A DNA stretch of 64,000 nucleotides, taken from contig CAIKND010000199.1 of NCBI GenBank assembly GCA_903828675.1, positions 27,873 through 91,872 on the forward strand, in the 5' to 3' direction. Position numbers and translations under genes: made by a program. Source of the DNA: an uncultured Acidobacteriaceae bacterium. GTDB taxonomy: Bacteria; Acidobacteriota; Terriglobia; Terriglobales; Acidobacteriaceae. Below are positions 1-9,417 of this stretch, in pieces (positions within the stretch are counted from its first letter, which is position 1; each line of letters begins with the position of its first letter). Below the pieces are notes generated by a model. It searched no databases and had not been told where the DNA came from. It saw only the letters and a list, made by a program, of their open reading frames with translations.

Positions 1-34
1 CTCAGCAATCGACACGTCTCGACAACGCCTGCGC

Positions 35-90
35 AAGCAAGAAAAGCGCCCCATCTTCAGCCTGAACCTCAAGCCGAAGACGGGGCGCTT
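35..90 (-). terminator. Intrinsic terminator of the FecR/DUF6600 gene
   Basis: Read on the minus strand, the arm at 90-76 pairs with the arm at 58-44 as a 15-base stem with a single G-U pair. It is followed by TTTTCTTG. It starts 38 bases beyond the stop of the minus-strand gene at 128, as expected for a rho-independent terminator. Confidence 0.7.
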
Positions 91-127
91 CAATTTCTAG
101 TCTAAAACTGCTGCGGAATCCAGCCTG

Positions 128-1846
128 CTAGCGGTGTGGGCCACCGCCACCAGTGTTACCCCCGCCACCGCCGCCGCTGTGTGAGCCACCACCACCGCCG
201 CCGGAGAAACCGCCTCCGCCGCCGCCGCTGCTGCTGTGCGATCCACCACCACCGCCGCCGCCACCGCCGCCACCGGAATAACCACCCGAAGGCCGACTCG
301 GCTGCGATCCGCCGGAATAGCCTCCACCACCGGTATTACCGCGGCTTGGAGGTGTGTAGGTGTTTGTAGGTGGCGTATACGTATTGCTTGGAGGTGTATA
401 CGTGTTGCCCGGAGGCGTATATGTGCGGGTAGGTCTGGCGTTACTATCGCCACCTGAGCCACGGGGCGAAGGCACGAAGATTGGCCGGTTGCCATACGTC
501 GTCCTGCCTGGGTTCTGGTCGCCGCCTGCCGATCTGGTTCCCGGATTGGTGGGCGCTGTGCGATTCAAGAATCCCGAGCCGGTCCGTTCAAACCCGGGCT
601 GATCAGACCCCGGTCGCGCACCTACTGGCCGCAGCGGCGCAACAGAATGCCCGGCAATCGCCACCGGAGCATTCCTGTCCCTGATGGGCAATCCGCCATT
701 TCCGCCGAAGGGGTGCCGGTTGACGCCAATGATTGAACCCGGATTTCGCCCCACGGGATGCCGCGGGCCCGGCCGCAGAATGGGATGATAGCCGGAGGGG
801 CCATAACCGATGTTGACCCCGCCACCACCGTAATAGCCCATGCCCCAACCCCTGCCGCAACCGCCACCCATCCCTGGAGCCCAGCCCCAGCCAAACGAGT
901 CGTAGAAATTCCAACTGCCGCACTGGTAGGGCAGAAAACCCCATGACTCGCAGGAAACCCAAACGTACCCAAACCGCGGCGTGAATACCCAATGCCCGCA
1001 GCCATACGGGTCCCATCCAGCGCCCGCCGCCTGATAAGGCGACCAGATATAGCCCTGTCCCGGCACGTTGTACCAGTTGCCGTTGGCGTCCAGGTCGTTC
1101 CACGCGGGATTCGGGTTGTCGTTATTGATAAAGTTCTTTGCCGCGCCAGTCTGCGCAGATGCCTCGGCGCTCAACACCTGGTCGCGGTCAGAGTTCCACG
1201 CATCCCAGGAGTCCGGCTCGATGGTCTCAGCCAGCGAATAACGGTTGGGGTCTGCCCCGTTCAGAGCCACGCTCTCGCCGCCGTGAAGATCCAGAGCAAG
1301 GGCATTTCCGCGCTCCAGGTGGGCGTTGCCTGAGAACACGGCAACTTCGCCCGGAGGATTGTCCATCTTGATGCGCAGCACGGTGAATCCGCTCGCAGTC
1401 GCCACGCAATCGGCAAAACGAATCTTGATCTGCTCGCTCTGAAGCTCGAAGTAGGCAAGCCCACCTTCCAGCATCAGTTCGGAATCACCCGCGCCGCTTT
1501 GACCGCCGAGCGCAGTCAGCGTGAGAGAAGTTCCAGGGGAAAGACGAGCCACGCTTCCATCCTGAAACTGGATCTCGGCCTTGCCGTCGTCCCCAGTGAG
1601 GATCTGCGTGCCTTCAAAAAGTGGCATATTTGCCAGTGCCGGGTCGGCGAGCACCTGGCCACCCTGTGAGACGCGTACCTGCCCATCCACACTGCTCAGA
1701 CGCGCTGCCGGCGCCCCTTGGCCTGTATCGTCGGCCCTTATCGCGCAGGGCAGCAGCAGCGTACCTAGCGCAATGGCGGCCAACCCCAGCCAGCCAGCGC
1801 CCCAACGATGTCCAGAAAATCGCCTGATACTCCCAATCCGATTCAT
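128..1846 (-). CDS. Secreted FecR-domain / DUF6600 protein with Gly-rich tail
   Basis: A 572-residue exported protein. Residues about 15-38 form a hydrophobic signal segment. Residues about 50-180 look like a FecR-type beta domain (SSVDGQVRVSQGG, DGSVARLSPGT). Residues about 255-330 form an aromatic block rich in W, Y and G (WDPYGCGHWVF, GYVWVSCESWG), typical of DUF6600. The C-terminal third is low complexity: four NTYTPP-like repeats, then long poly-Gly with His/Ser. The start at 1846 is chosen over the longer frame to 1921 because AAGGGAAGG lies 9 bases upstream of ATG and the signal peptide then sits at the N-terminus. Biological role is unknown; proteins of this layout are common in Acidobacteriota and may be cell-surface or matrix proteins (inference). 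Confidence 0.75.
   Translation of the reverse strand: MNRIGSIRRFSGHRWGAGWLGLAAIALGTLLLPCAIRADDTGQGAPAARLSSVDGQVRVSQGGQVLADPALANMPLFEGTQILTGDDGKAEIQFQDGSVARLSPGTSLTLTALGGQSGAGDSELMLEGGLAYFELQSEQIKIRFADCVATASGFTVLRIKMDNPPGEVAVFSGNAHLERGNALALDLHGGESVALNGADPNRYSLAETIEPDSWDAWNSDRDQVLSAEASAQTGAAKNFINNDNPNPAWNDLDANGNWYNVPGQGYIWSPYQAAGAGWDPYGCGHWVFTPRFGYVWVSCESWGFLPYQCGSWNFYDSFGWGWAPGMGGGCGRGWGMGYYGGGGVNIGYGPSGYHPILRPGPRHPVGRNPGSIIGVNRHPFGGNGGLPIRDRNAPVAIAGHSVAPLRPVGARPGSDQPGFERTGSGFLNRTAPTNPGTRSAGGDQNPGRTTYGNRPIFVPSPRGSGGDSNARPTRTYTPPGNTYTPPSNTYTPPTNTYTPPSRGNTGGGGYSGGSQPSRPSGGYSGGGGGGGGGGGSHSSSGGGGGGFSGGGGGGSHSGGGGGGNTGGGGPHR
340..430. repeat. Tandem repeat encoding NTYTPP units
   Basis: About four imperfect units of 18-24 bases (GGAGGTGTATACGTGTTG-like on the plus strand) encode the repeated Asn-Thr-Tyr-Thr-Pro-Pro motif inside the FecR/DUF6600 gene. 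They precede the Gly-rich tail at 130-340. This is a candidate length-variable site. Confidence 0.6.
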
Positions 1847-1965
1847 GGTATCCAGCCTTCCCTTGGTGCGATCCCACGGCCCAACACCGCCACTATCGGG
1901 AACCCAACAACTATACGACACTTTGAAAACACAAAAGTCGCGCTCAATCGCAACTCTTCGCAGAT

Positions 1966-2643
1966 TTATGTTCCCACCTGGGCCAGCAGAACCTTGGCCC
2001 TCTTCCGCACCCGGTCCATTACGTCCTCATCCCCGGCGAGCCGCTCCAGAATGCCCCGAATCGCGCCCAACTGCTGTACCCGTCCATCCTTCCAGGCCTC
2101 CACAAGGTATTCGGTCTCCTTGTCCAACCCCAGGCGGTCGTGCTGCAACAGCATCTCAAGCCGCGCTCCTTCAAGCAGCGTCTCAGACACCGCGACCAGC
2201 GCATCGCCAAGCGTCTGAATATCCTTGTCTTTCGAGTAGTTGAAGGTGCACTTCCCCTGCCCCTCCGCCCCTTTGTAACTTAGCGTCTTCCAGCCCTGGA
2301 AAGCCAACTTCAGATGGCTATCGCACTCCTGGTTAAACCACTTGTGACGCTGTGCGGTGTCAAAGACGTGGTCGGTAAACTTCGCGCTCAACTCCACTTC
2401 ACGATCCACGCTGCCCGCATCCATGCCCTGGGAACCGCCCGCCAGCGTCTTGCCGCGTTCGGAGTGGAAATGACCGCTTCCATCCCTGCGCAGCGTCAGC
2501 GTCCAGTGCGATGGAGACAGGCTCGGGTTTGAAAACTCGACCTCAACCGCCCCGGCAGCCGGATTTTCCGTCTCGGCCTGCGCAAAGGGCGCAGGAACCG
2601 CTATCAGCGCGGCGACAACCAAAATCAGCCAGGCCGCCCTCAT
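1966..2643 (-). CDS. Small secreted protein of unknown function, coupled to ruvC
   Basis: A 225-residue protein with a clear Sec signal peptide (MRAAWLILVVAALIAVPAPFAQA). No catalytic motif is recognised. The mature part is mixed alpha/beta with a C-terminal helical, charged region. Its ATG overlaps the ruvC stop by four bases (ATGA at 2643-2640), so the two are probably translationally coupled on one transcript. Function cannot be inferred from this neighbour. Confidence 0.65.
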   Translation of the reverse strand: MRAAWLILVVAALIAVPAPFAQAETENPAAGAVEVEFSNPSLSPSHWTLTLRRDGSGHFHSERGKTLAGGSQGMDAGSVDREVELSAKFTDHVFDTAQRHKWFNQECDSHLKLAFQGWKTLSYKGAEGQGKCTFNYSKDKDIQTLGDALVAVSETLLEGARLEMLLQHDRLGLDKETEYLVEAWKDGRVQQLGAIRGILERLAGDEDVMDRVRKRAKVLLAQVGT

Positions 2644-3161
2644 CGCCCGACTCCCTGCACCCGACTTTGCGAATCCAAAGTCTGCGCCGTATGAATGTGG
2701 CAGATGGCGGCCGCAAGCGCATCCGCCGCATCCGCGGGTTCTGGTATCTCGGCCAGATTCAGCAGCCGTGCCACCATAAACTGCACCTGCTCCTTCTTCG
2801 CCAACCCATAGCCCACCACGCTGGATTTGATTTTCAGCGGAGCATACTCGGCCACCGGAAGCCCCTGACAGGCTGCCGCCAGCAGCGCTACTCCGCGCAC
2901 TTCCCCCAGTTTCAGAGCCGACTTGGCATTCACTGAGTAGAAAACCCCTTCGATGGCCACCGCATCCGGACGCCAGAGTTCCAGCGCCGCTGAGAGTTCC
3001 CGAAACACTTGTTCCAGGCGCACCGGCAGCGTCTTCGTCTTCGCCAGCCGTATCGCTCCCATCGCTTTGCAGACCAAAAGCGGCTCGCGTGCGCTGTCGT
3101 CCGACTCCACCACGCCAAACCCCGTCACTTCAGTTCCGCAATCAATTCCAAACACCCGCAT
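2640..3161 (-). CDS. ruvC: Crossover junction endodeoxyribonuclease RuvC
   Basis: Resolves Holliday junctions by paired nicking with RuvAB. The protein has 173 residues, the usual family length. The acidic catalytic residues are visible as D7 (FGIDCG), E71 (AIEGVFY) and the D144/D147 pair (DAADALAAAICH). The ATG at 3161 is chosen because the protein then starts MRVFGID, as in other RuvC; an upstream TTG at 3170 is possible. No strong ribosome-binding site is seen. ruvA and ruvB are not in the window. The 3' end overlaps a small secreted protein gene by four bases. Confidence 0.95.
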   Translation of the reverse strand: MRVFGIDCGTEVTGFGVVESDDSAREPLLVCKAMGAIRLAKTKTLPVRLEQVFRELSAALELWRPDAVAIEGVFYSVNAKSALKLGEVRGVALLAAACQGLPVAEYAPLKIKSSVVGYGLAKKEQVQFMVARLLNLAEIPEPADAADALAAAICHIHTAQTLDSQSRVQGVGR

Positions 3162-3349
3162 AGCGTCCAAGTGTATCGCAGATCACGCTATCTTTTGTTC
3201 GGCTGAGGAGCCACAGTCCGCAACCCGGCAGCAGAGTCGGCTCTTTCCAGGTTCACAGCCTCGACAAATCCCCTTTCTATTTTGATTCGTTTACCAAAGT
3301 TTCATCCGGGATCCAATGCCTGCGCCCAAACGCATGGATAATTGAGAGT

Positions 3350-3826
3350 GTGAACCTGCGAATCGCCCCTGAATCGGTCAAGCGCAACACCGCCCTCTGG
3401 CTGCGGCAGGGAATCTCTCCGCCTCGCCTGGCTTTTACGCTTGCCCTCGGATTCGCCATCGGCTGCATCCCGGTGATCGGCATTCCCACGGTTCTGTGCG
3501 CCGCCGTCGCGCTCGCCATGCGCCTGAACCTGCCCGCCATCCAGGCCGCCAACTACGCGGCCATGCCCTTGCAACTGCTGCTGATTGTTCCGTTTGTCCG
3601 CTTCGGTGGTTGGCTGTTTGCCTCCTCACCCCGGCAGTCCGTGTCGCCCCGCGCCCTGCTGCAACTTTCGCCCGGCGGCCTTCTCGCCCAGTTGAGCGGC
3701 CTGGCCGGACACGCGCTGTTCGCATGGCTGCTACTGGCTGGCCCCGCAGTCGTGCTCATCACCCTGACGCTCACCCCGGTGCTACGCCGGATTCCCGCCC
3801 TCGCCGCAGCCGAAACCTCCCAATGA
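3350..3826 (+). CDS. DUF2062 membrane protein
   Basis: A 158-residue protein with three to four hydrophobic segments and the DUF2062 pattern (GISPPRLAFTLALGFAIG, then CIPVIGIPTVLCAAVALA, then NLPAIQAANY). Family members are small inner-membrane proteins of unknown activity. The start is GTG; a GATAAT hexamer ends seven bases before it and there is no clear ribosome-binding site, so a leaderless start is possible. It converges on the minus-strand gene ending at 3843. Confidence 0.75.
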   Translation: MNLRIAPESVKRNTALWLRQGISPPRLAFTLALGFAIGCIPVIGIPTVLCAAVALAMRLNLPAIQAANYAAMPLQLLLIVPFVRFGGWLFASSPRQSVSPRALLQLSPGGLLAQLSGLAGHALFAWLLLAGPAVVLITLTLTPVLRRIPALAAAETSQ

Positions 3827-3842
3827 AACTCGCGCGCGGCCT

Positions 3843-4577
3843 TCAAATCTTGTCGCTGTACTTCAGGGCCGTTTCGGCATCGCGAATGTAGTCGGCAATC
3901 CGCTCCCGTTCGCTCTCCGACTCACCGATGATCGCGCGAACAATCGCCTCCGGCTCGCCGCTGGAGGCGCGTAGCCTGGACGTCATGTGGCTCATCAGGA
4001 TGCGTAGATCGTGAAACGCGCGAAGATGCGTGTTGCGCAGCATTCCACGCGGCTGGATGCCATCGACAATCACGCAAAAACTGGCAATTGCGCCAGCCAT
4101 GAGGCTAACGGTGGTCCACTGGTAATGCGCCCACACGCCCGCGCTGGCCGAGGCTACAATCGCCGGCGCCTTCAAAGCCCAGAACGCAAATGCGTCCCTG
4201 CGGGCATCCTTCCGATTGGCTTCTGCCCAGACCTCAAGCTCGGTCATATGGGCCGTCCAGATCTGTTCCGCAGTCTGGTTGAAAAGCCCGCGCGCAATCT
4301 GCGGAGCCTCCGCAATTCTCGGCCAGGACAGGGTATTTGAAAGCCGCGGCAGTTTGAGCCCGAACGCAGGCGGCGCTGCCATCGGAGGGCTTGGCAAATC
4401 GAAGGGAGGCGGCGCAGGTGCCGCTGCTCCTGACCAGGCGAGTTCCGGCGGCGCGGCATTCTCCTCTGGCACTCCGCTGATCGGGATTACTACGGGCGCA
4501 GTCAGCGGAGTTTCTGCATCCAGCCCCGATTGCCCTGGTGCAAGGGGCTGTGTATCCGGCGAAGTTGGGTCTGACAT
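3843..4577 (-). CDS. Proline-rich membrane protein, unknown function
   Basis: A 244-residue protein. The first ~75 residues are rich in Pro and Ala and likely disordered. Residues about 105-130 are charged. Two adjacent hydrophobic segments follow near residues 125-170 (ALKAPAIVASASAGVWAH and TTVSLMAGAIASFCVIV), then a charged helical tail with ESESERERI. A GGAGGT ribosome-binding site lies about ten bases before ATG. No family is recognised. The layout suggests an inner-membrane protein with both ends in the cytoplasm (inference). Confidence 0.6.
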   Translation of the reverse strand: MSDPTSPDTQPLAPGQSGLDAETPLTAPVVIPISGVPEENAAPPELAWSGAAAPAPPPFDLPSPPMAAPPAFGLKLPRLSNTLSWPRIAEAPQIARGLFNQTAEQIWTAHMTELEVWAEANRKDARRDAFAFWALKAPAIVASASAGVWAHYQWTTVSLMAGAIASFCVIVDGIQPRGMLRNTHLRAFHDLRILMSHMTSRLRASSGEPEAIVRAIIGESESERERIADYIRDAETALKYSDKI

Positions 4578-4684
4578 GGAAAATCTACCTCCAGACCAAT
4601 TCGGAAGTCCTCAATTAATTCCAATGAGTGTACGTCAAGTTCCACAGGCTGAAAACTGGGATTTTCGGTACGGAGGTTTCCCGT

Positions 4685-5614
4685 CTACTTTCCGGCGTAT
4701 GGATCCGGTACCGGTTTCGCGCTCTCCACCCATGCCGTGTAGATCAGGTCTCGCAACATACTGGCTCCAGCGGCCAGCCGTTCGGCGGTAAACTCCCGCG
4801 ACTCCGCGGATCCCGCTCCCGTAAAACCGCCCGTCTTCTCCAGTTGGTAAACCTTCTCGACCAGGGTCTTGGTCTGCCGCAAATAAGCTACATAGCCGTC
4901 GAACATGTCGCCGTCGATTGCCTTTGCCGGCGTCATCTTCGCCTTTACCTCCGGCGCGTGCAGATTCGCTCCCACAAACGGCCCCTCAAACTGCCAGTGA
5001 ATCTGGTGGGCGGTGGTATAGCCGTTGGGATTCGCCCCTACCCAGCCGTTGTATTGGATGGTCGTGTGCAGTGGCTGCGCCCCGTCGCCTACGTAGTGCC
5101 CCAGCCAGCCCGCATAGAACACAATCGACTGCTCCACGGCGCGCGTGTCCTCGTGGTTCGCTTGCATGGATCGGTACTGGCGCATGGCCGACTTAAGCCT
5201 CTCCCACACTTCGCTGGTCACCCAGGGCTGCAGGCCCACCTTTTCCGGCCGCTGGCCTGCAGCAAACACCTTGGCCTCAAAGTCCAGCCGCCGCCTTGGC
5301 AACGGACCGAGCGCGTCGGCAGGCTCCAGATCGATGAAATGTTCCAGGGCCTGCGCCGCCACCAGCTCCGGCTCAGCCGGCGAACGCCAGCGGTCAGGCT
5401 CCGGGCCCAGGTATTCAATTTCGTTCACCGCCGCCTCGGAACGCAGAAACGCCGGCACATCGGCGGGCAGCGAACTGGCCGCCAGCCTGTTGATCATGCG
5501 ATGCCCTTCATTGCCCCATGCGTGAGCAACCGGAGAGTGAGTTGCAAGGCAAACCAGCCCTGCTGCAACCACGAACATACGAAGAAGACGGTACGAACCA
5601 ATGGGAGAAAACAT
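4685..5614 (-). CDS. Secreted S1/P1-family nuclease
   Basis: A 309-residue zinc-dependent nuclease of the S1/P1 family, which cleaves single-stranded DNA/RNA and removes 3' phosphates. A signal peptide ends ...SPVAHA, and the mature protein begins with W33-GNEGH. In this family the N-terminal Trp and the nearby His are zinc ligands. Further ligand motifs are HYVGDGAQPLHTT and a later region with HQIHWQFEG. A TATACT hexamer lies exactly six bases upstream of ATG with no ribosome-binding site, so the mRNA may be leaderless. It probably acts in the periplasm or outside the cell in nucleic-acid scavenging. Confidence 0.88.
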   Translation of the reverse strand: MFSPIGSYRLLRMFVVAAGLVCLATHSPVAHAWGNEGHRMINRLAASSLPADVPAFLRSEAAVNEIEYLGPEPDRWRSPAEPELVAAQALEHFIDLEPADALGPLPRRRLDFEAKVFAAGQRPEKVGLQPWVTSEVWERLKSAMRQYRSMQANHEDTRAVEQSIVFYAGWLGHYVGDGAQPLHTTIQYNGWVGANPNGYTTAHQIHWQFEGPFVGANLHAPEVKAKMTPAKAIDGDMFDGYVAYLRQTKTLVEKVYQLEKTGGFTGAGSAESREFTAERLAAGASMLRDLIYTAWVESAKPVPDPYAGK

Positions 5615-5620
5615 GCAGCA

Positions 5621-5626
5621 AGTATA
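5621..5626 (-). promoter_or_regulatory. -10 box for leaderless S1/P1 nuclease mRNA
   Basis: Minus-strand TATACT is followed by six bases (TGCTGC) and ATG at 5614. No ribosome-binding site lies between. No good -35 is visible 16-18 bases upstream. Confidence 0.45.
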
Positions 5627-5872
5627 CGGCCCGTGAACCTAAGCCCGCCTTCGGGCCCGGGGATCAGAATGCCTCATTTTCGACCCGTATTTTGACTCGG
5701 CCGGTAACCGGAGCCCCAAACGGCGGTAACTGTAACGTTACGCCTGAGTGGCCTCCACTCCGATTTGGCTAGAGAGTCCTAAATCAAACGCTTATACTAC
5801 CTGAAAATCACGCCAAGCAAGTTTTAAGTCACTTTCGAGTAAATCAGGCGTGACTTCAGTAATGGGGGAACT

Positions 5873-8800
5873 ATGGGGGACCGGTTACAAGAGCTTGCGA
5901 AAGCCGGTGACGCACACTCCGCACAGGCGGTCCGGAGCGGTATTTCGATACTCTGGTCTGCCTTGGCGATTTTGGCTCTGGTACTTGCTGCCGGCGCTGT
6001 TCTCGCGCGCCTGGCGCTCGGACCGCGCATGGATGGAGTGCTCATGCTGGCTGCCGCGGCTGCCGCTGTGCTGCTCGCTCTTCGTCTCCCAATCAAGAAT
6101 CCCTCAGGTCCAGCATCTGAGTCCGCTCTCGCCATCGACCCGTTCAGGGACCTTATGGATTCGGCGGGACCAGCGATTGTGGCCATTGGTCTTGATGGCT
6201 ACCTTACCTACATCAATCCCTCCGCAGAGCGACTGCTCGGCTACCATGGCGCCGAGCTTATAACTCCCTGGGTCACCATGGGAATCCTGATCCCTGGCGA
6301 AGGCGCGCGTCTGGTCGCGGAGATGGAAAAGCTCTGCGGCATCCACCGGCCGCCTGACCCAACGCCCGCAGGCCGGATGGCGGCTTATATTGAATGCGTT
6401 CGCACCCTGCCTCCCAGCCAGGTGCCCAGCTTCGATGCCCAAATCCGTCGCAAGGACGGCGCCCCACTAACCGTCACGCTGCACATCTCCGCCCGCCGCG
6501 ATGCTGCGGGCGCGCTTATTGGCCTGGTTGCAGTAGCAATTGACCAGAGCGCAACCCTGCGGCAGGAACAGGCCCTGCGAGAGTCCCAGGAACGCTACCG
6601 GGATCTCTTTGAGAATTCCAGCGAGATGATCGCCACGCTTAGCCCTGCTGGCCGTTTCCTCTACGCCAATCCAGCTTGGAAGAGATGCTTCGGAATTGAC
6701 CATACGTCCCTTCTAGCGCTCGAGTCCTTCGACGAGCTCTTCAATTCCGATTGCCGGACTGAGGTAGGAGCCCTCTTCCGCCGTGCGCTCGATAGCGAAG
6801 GAGTAGATCGCGCCCCGCTGCGCCACCACACCCACGATGGCCGCATACTCGAGTTCGAGCTCAGCCTCAGCCAGCGCCAGAAGGCCGGAAACCCAGTGGC
6901 CATCCGCTGCCTACTCCGCGATGTCACGCAGCAGAAACAGCGCGAACACCGCCTCGCCCTGCAGCTGCACGTCAGCCAGATCGTCGGCGAAAACACCTCT
7001 CCTGAGGTCGCGGCCATGCGCATCCTCGAGGCCCTCTGTATCTCCCAAGGCTGGGACATGGCCATCAAATGGGGCGTTGACGCCAAGGAGAACCGGCTCG
7101 AATTCGCCACTGCCTGGGGCACTCCTGGCCACCGCATCGAAGCTCTCATCCAGGAAAGCATCGGGCTCACCATGGCCAGCGGAATCGATCTACCGGGCCG
7201 CGCATGGAAAGACGGACGCACGGTCTGGATCGCCGACCTCGCTTCCGCACCTCTTAGCCCGCGCATCCAGTCTGCTCTCCGCCATGAAATGGTCTCCGGC
7301 TGGGCGGTCCCTGTGCGGGTCGGCAACAAGGTTCTGGCTGTGCTCGAGTTTTATTGCCACTTCGTGCTGCGTGAGGATCGCGAAGCCATGGCAGCGGTTG
7401 AAACTGCTGCCGCGTCGCTCGGCCAGATGCTGGCGCGGTCACAAGAGCGGGGACGCGCGGAGGAACTCTACCGGCAGCAAGAGATCCTGCTCGACTCGGT
7501 CGCCGATGGCATATGCGGCGTAGATCGCCACGGCCTCGTCAGCTTTGCCAACCCTGCCGCCGCCCGCCTCCTCGGCGCTCAGGCCTCCAGCATCACCGGC
7601 AAGCAGGTTCATGAACTGCTCCACGGGGCAGCGCCCAAAAATCACCTGTGCGCTGAAGATTGCCCACTCCGTCGAGCTGCCGCGAATCACCGCGCTGCCG
7701 CCGGGGAAGACAACGTCTTTCGTGAAGACGGCACATCTTTCCCTGCCGAGTACGTTCTAACACCGATCCTCGATCAGGGCCGCTTTTCCGGCTCGGTCCT
7801 TAGTTTCCGCGACATCAGTCAGCGCTACGCCCTGGACCGCCTCAAAGACGAGTTCATTTCCACCGTCAGTCACGAATTGCGCACGCCCCTTACCTCCATC
7901 CGCGGAGCCCTTGGCCTGCTCTCCTCCGGCATCCTCGGCGACGTTAATGAAAAAGCTGCCAATCTGCTCCGCATTGCCCTCACCAACTCCGACCGCCTGG
8001 TCCGGCTCATCAACGACATTCTCGATCTTGAACGCATCCAGAGCGGGCGCGAGCCTCTCGCCTTTCGCCCCGTTCAACTGGCGGATGTCGTCCGCCAGGC
8101 CATTGATGGCATGGCCCCGGTAGCGGAGGCGGCAGGCGTGCAGCTCATCCATGACGCCACGCAGGTCGAAATTGCAGCCGACCCCGATCGTCTGCTCCAG
8201 GTCCTCACCAACCTGCTCTCGAATGCCGTCAAATTCTCCCCTGCGAACTCAACGATCTCTGTCATGCTTCGCCCTGGCATCACCGGCGTCACTGTCTCCG
8301 TCATCGACCATGGCCGCGGAATTCCCGCCGACAAGCTTGAAGCCATCTTTGGACGCTTCCAGCAGGTCGATGCCTCAGACTCACGCCAAAAAGGTGGCAG
8401 CGGCCTCGGACTCGCAATCTGCCGCACGATCGTTTTGCAGCATTCCGGCCGCATCTGGGCTGAGCGCAATCCAGTGCGCGGTTCCACCTTCCGCGTTTTC
8501 CTTCCCTACCACCCCGTTCCGCTTGAAAACGTCGCCAGCGCCCTCGACAGCGAGCCAGGACAGGGCACTGTCCTGCTGGCAGGCGCCAAGGATGAAGCCC
8601 GTACCCGCATTGCCGCCCAGTTGACCAGTCACGGGTATCTCGTCGTCGAGACCTCCACCGTCACCGAGACTCTCGCCGCAGCTCATCAGGGCGTCGAGGC
8701 CATCCTCCTCGACACCTCGCTTGACGGCATGAACGGTTTTGAGATCCTGCCCTTGCTGCGCCGCCTTGACCCTGAGGCCCGTACCCCGGTCGTTCTGCTC

Positions 8801-9343
8801 AGTGTGGACAACCCTCAAAGCAACGCCATACTGCCCGACGGCGCCGAGGGATGGGTGGAGAAGCCTCTCCATGAGGACGCGCTCCTTGGGGAATTGGCAC
8901 GCGTACTCTGCGGACCCGGCGAAAAGGCCCGCATCCTCATCGTCGAAGACGATCGCGACCTGGCCCGCGTCATTGGCGAAGTCTTCACCCGGGACAGCAT
9001 TTCGGTCCATCTGGCCTACTCGCTCGACGAGGCCCTTGACGCCTGTTTCTCTTTCCGTCCGCACCTGCTGGTCCTCGACATAGGCCTGCCGGACGGCGAT
9101 GGTTTCAACGTAGTGGATTGGCTCCGCCAGCACGAAAGCCTCGCCCGTCTGCCCCTGGTGGTCTACTCTGGCCGCTCTCTCTCTCCATCCGAGCGCCGCC
9201 AGCTGACATTGGGTCCAACTCATTTCCTCACGAAGACTCGCGTCCAGCCCCAGCAGTTGGAAGCCCTGGTCTTGACCATGCTGCGGAGTTCGCGTCAGAT
9301 GGAAGAAGCTACCGTGGCGGAGTCGCCCATGCCGGCCCCGTAA
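5873..9343 (+). CDS. Hybrid sensor histidine kinase (PAS-PAS-GAF-PAS-HisKA-HATPase-REC-REC)
   Basis: An 1156-residue membrane-anchored kinase. Two hydrophobic segments lie at residues about 22-75. PAS domains lie near 85-215 and 235-350, a GAF domain near 365-525 and a third PAS near 545-655. The phosphoacceptor is H667 in STVSHELRTPL. The HATPase with GRGIPADKLE and GGSGLGLAI follows at about 710-890. Two receiver domains follow, with phosphoacceptor candidates D947 (AILLDTSLDG) and D1069 (LLVLDIGLPDGDG). A single-domain receiver and an Hpt protein lie immediately downstream, so phosphate probably travels His-Asp-His-Asp. The signal sensed is unknown. No DNA-binding output is encoded nearby. 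Confidence 0.9.
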   Translation: MGDRLQELAKAGDAHSAQAVRSGISILWSALAILALVLAAGAVLARLALGPRMDGVLMLAAAAAAVLLALRLPIKNPSGPASESALAIDPFRDLMDSAGPAIVAIGLDGYLTYINPSAERLLGYHGAELITPWVTMGILIPGEGARLVAEMEKLCGIHRPPDPTPAGRMAAYIECVRTLPPSQVPSFDAQIRRKDGAPLTVTLHISARRDAAGALIGLVAVAIDQSATLRQEQALRESQERYRDLFENSSEMIATLSPAGRFLYANPAWKRCFGIDHTSLLALESFDELFNSDCRTEVGALFRRALDSEGVDRAPLRHHTHDGRILEFELSLSQRQKAGNPVAIRCLLRDVTQQKQREHRLALQLHVSQIVGENTSPEVAAMRILEALCISQGWDMAIKWGVDAKENRLEFATAWGTPGHRIEALIQESIGLTMASGIDLPGRAWKDGRTVWIADLASAPLSPRIQSALRHEMVSGWAVPVRVGNKVLAVLEFYCHFVLREDREAMAAVETAAASLGQMLARSQERGRAEELYRQQEILLDSVADGICGVDRHGLVSFANPAAARLLGAQASSITGKQVHELLHGAAPKNHLCAEDCPLRRAAANHRAAAGEDNVFREDGTSFPAEYVLTPILDQGRFSGSVLSFRDISQRYALDRLKDEFISTVSHELRTPLTSIRGALGLLSSGILGDVNEKAANLLRIALTNSDRLVRLINDILDLERIQSGREPLAFRPVQLADVVRQAIDGMAPVAEAAGVQLIHDATQVEIAADPDRLLQVLTNLLSNAVKFSPANSTISVMLRPGITGVTVSVIDHGRGIPADKLEAIFGRFQQVDASDSRQKGGSGLGLAICRTIVLQHSGRIWAERNPVRGSTFRVFLPYHPVPLENVASALDSEPGQGTVLLAGAKDEARTRIAAQLTSHGYLVVETSTVTETLAAAHQGVEAILLDTSLDGMNGFEILPLLRRLDPEARTPVVLLSVDNPQSNAILPDGAEGWVEKPLHEDALLGELARVLCGPGEKARILIVEDDRDLARVIGEVFTRDSISVHLAYSLDEALDACFSFRPHLLVLDIGLPDGDGFNVVDWLRQHESLARLPLVVYSGRSLSPSERRQLTLGPTHFLTKTRVQPQQLEALVLTMLRSSRQMEEATVAESPMPAP

Positions 9344-9417
9344 TCGAGAGAACTCGCCGGTCAGTTGACTTGCTGCGATGCCAACCCGCTATCCTGCCCA
9401 TATGAGGTGATTCCCTT

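Noticed and set aside
97..495. Minus-strand Ala/Val-rich frame over the Gly-rich tail
   Set aside because: Frame-shifted reading of the poly-Gly repeat; not a protein.
4628..5695. 355-codon plus-strand frame
   Set aside because: Antisense to the S1/P1 nuclease; rich in Arg/His as expected for a shadow frame.
8381..9223. 280-codon minus-strand frame within the hybrid kinase
   Set aside because: Antisense shadow of receiver domains with no independent signals.
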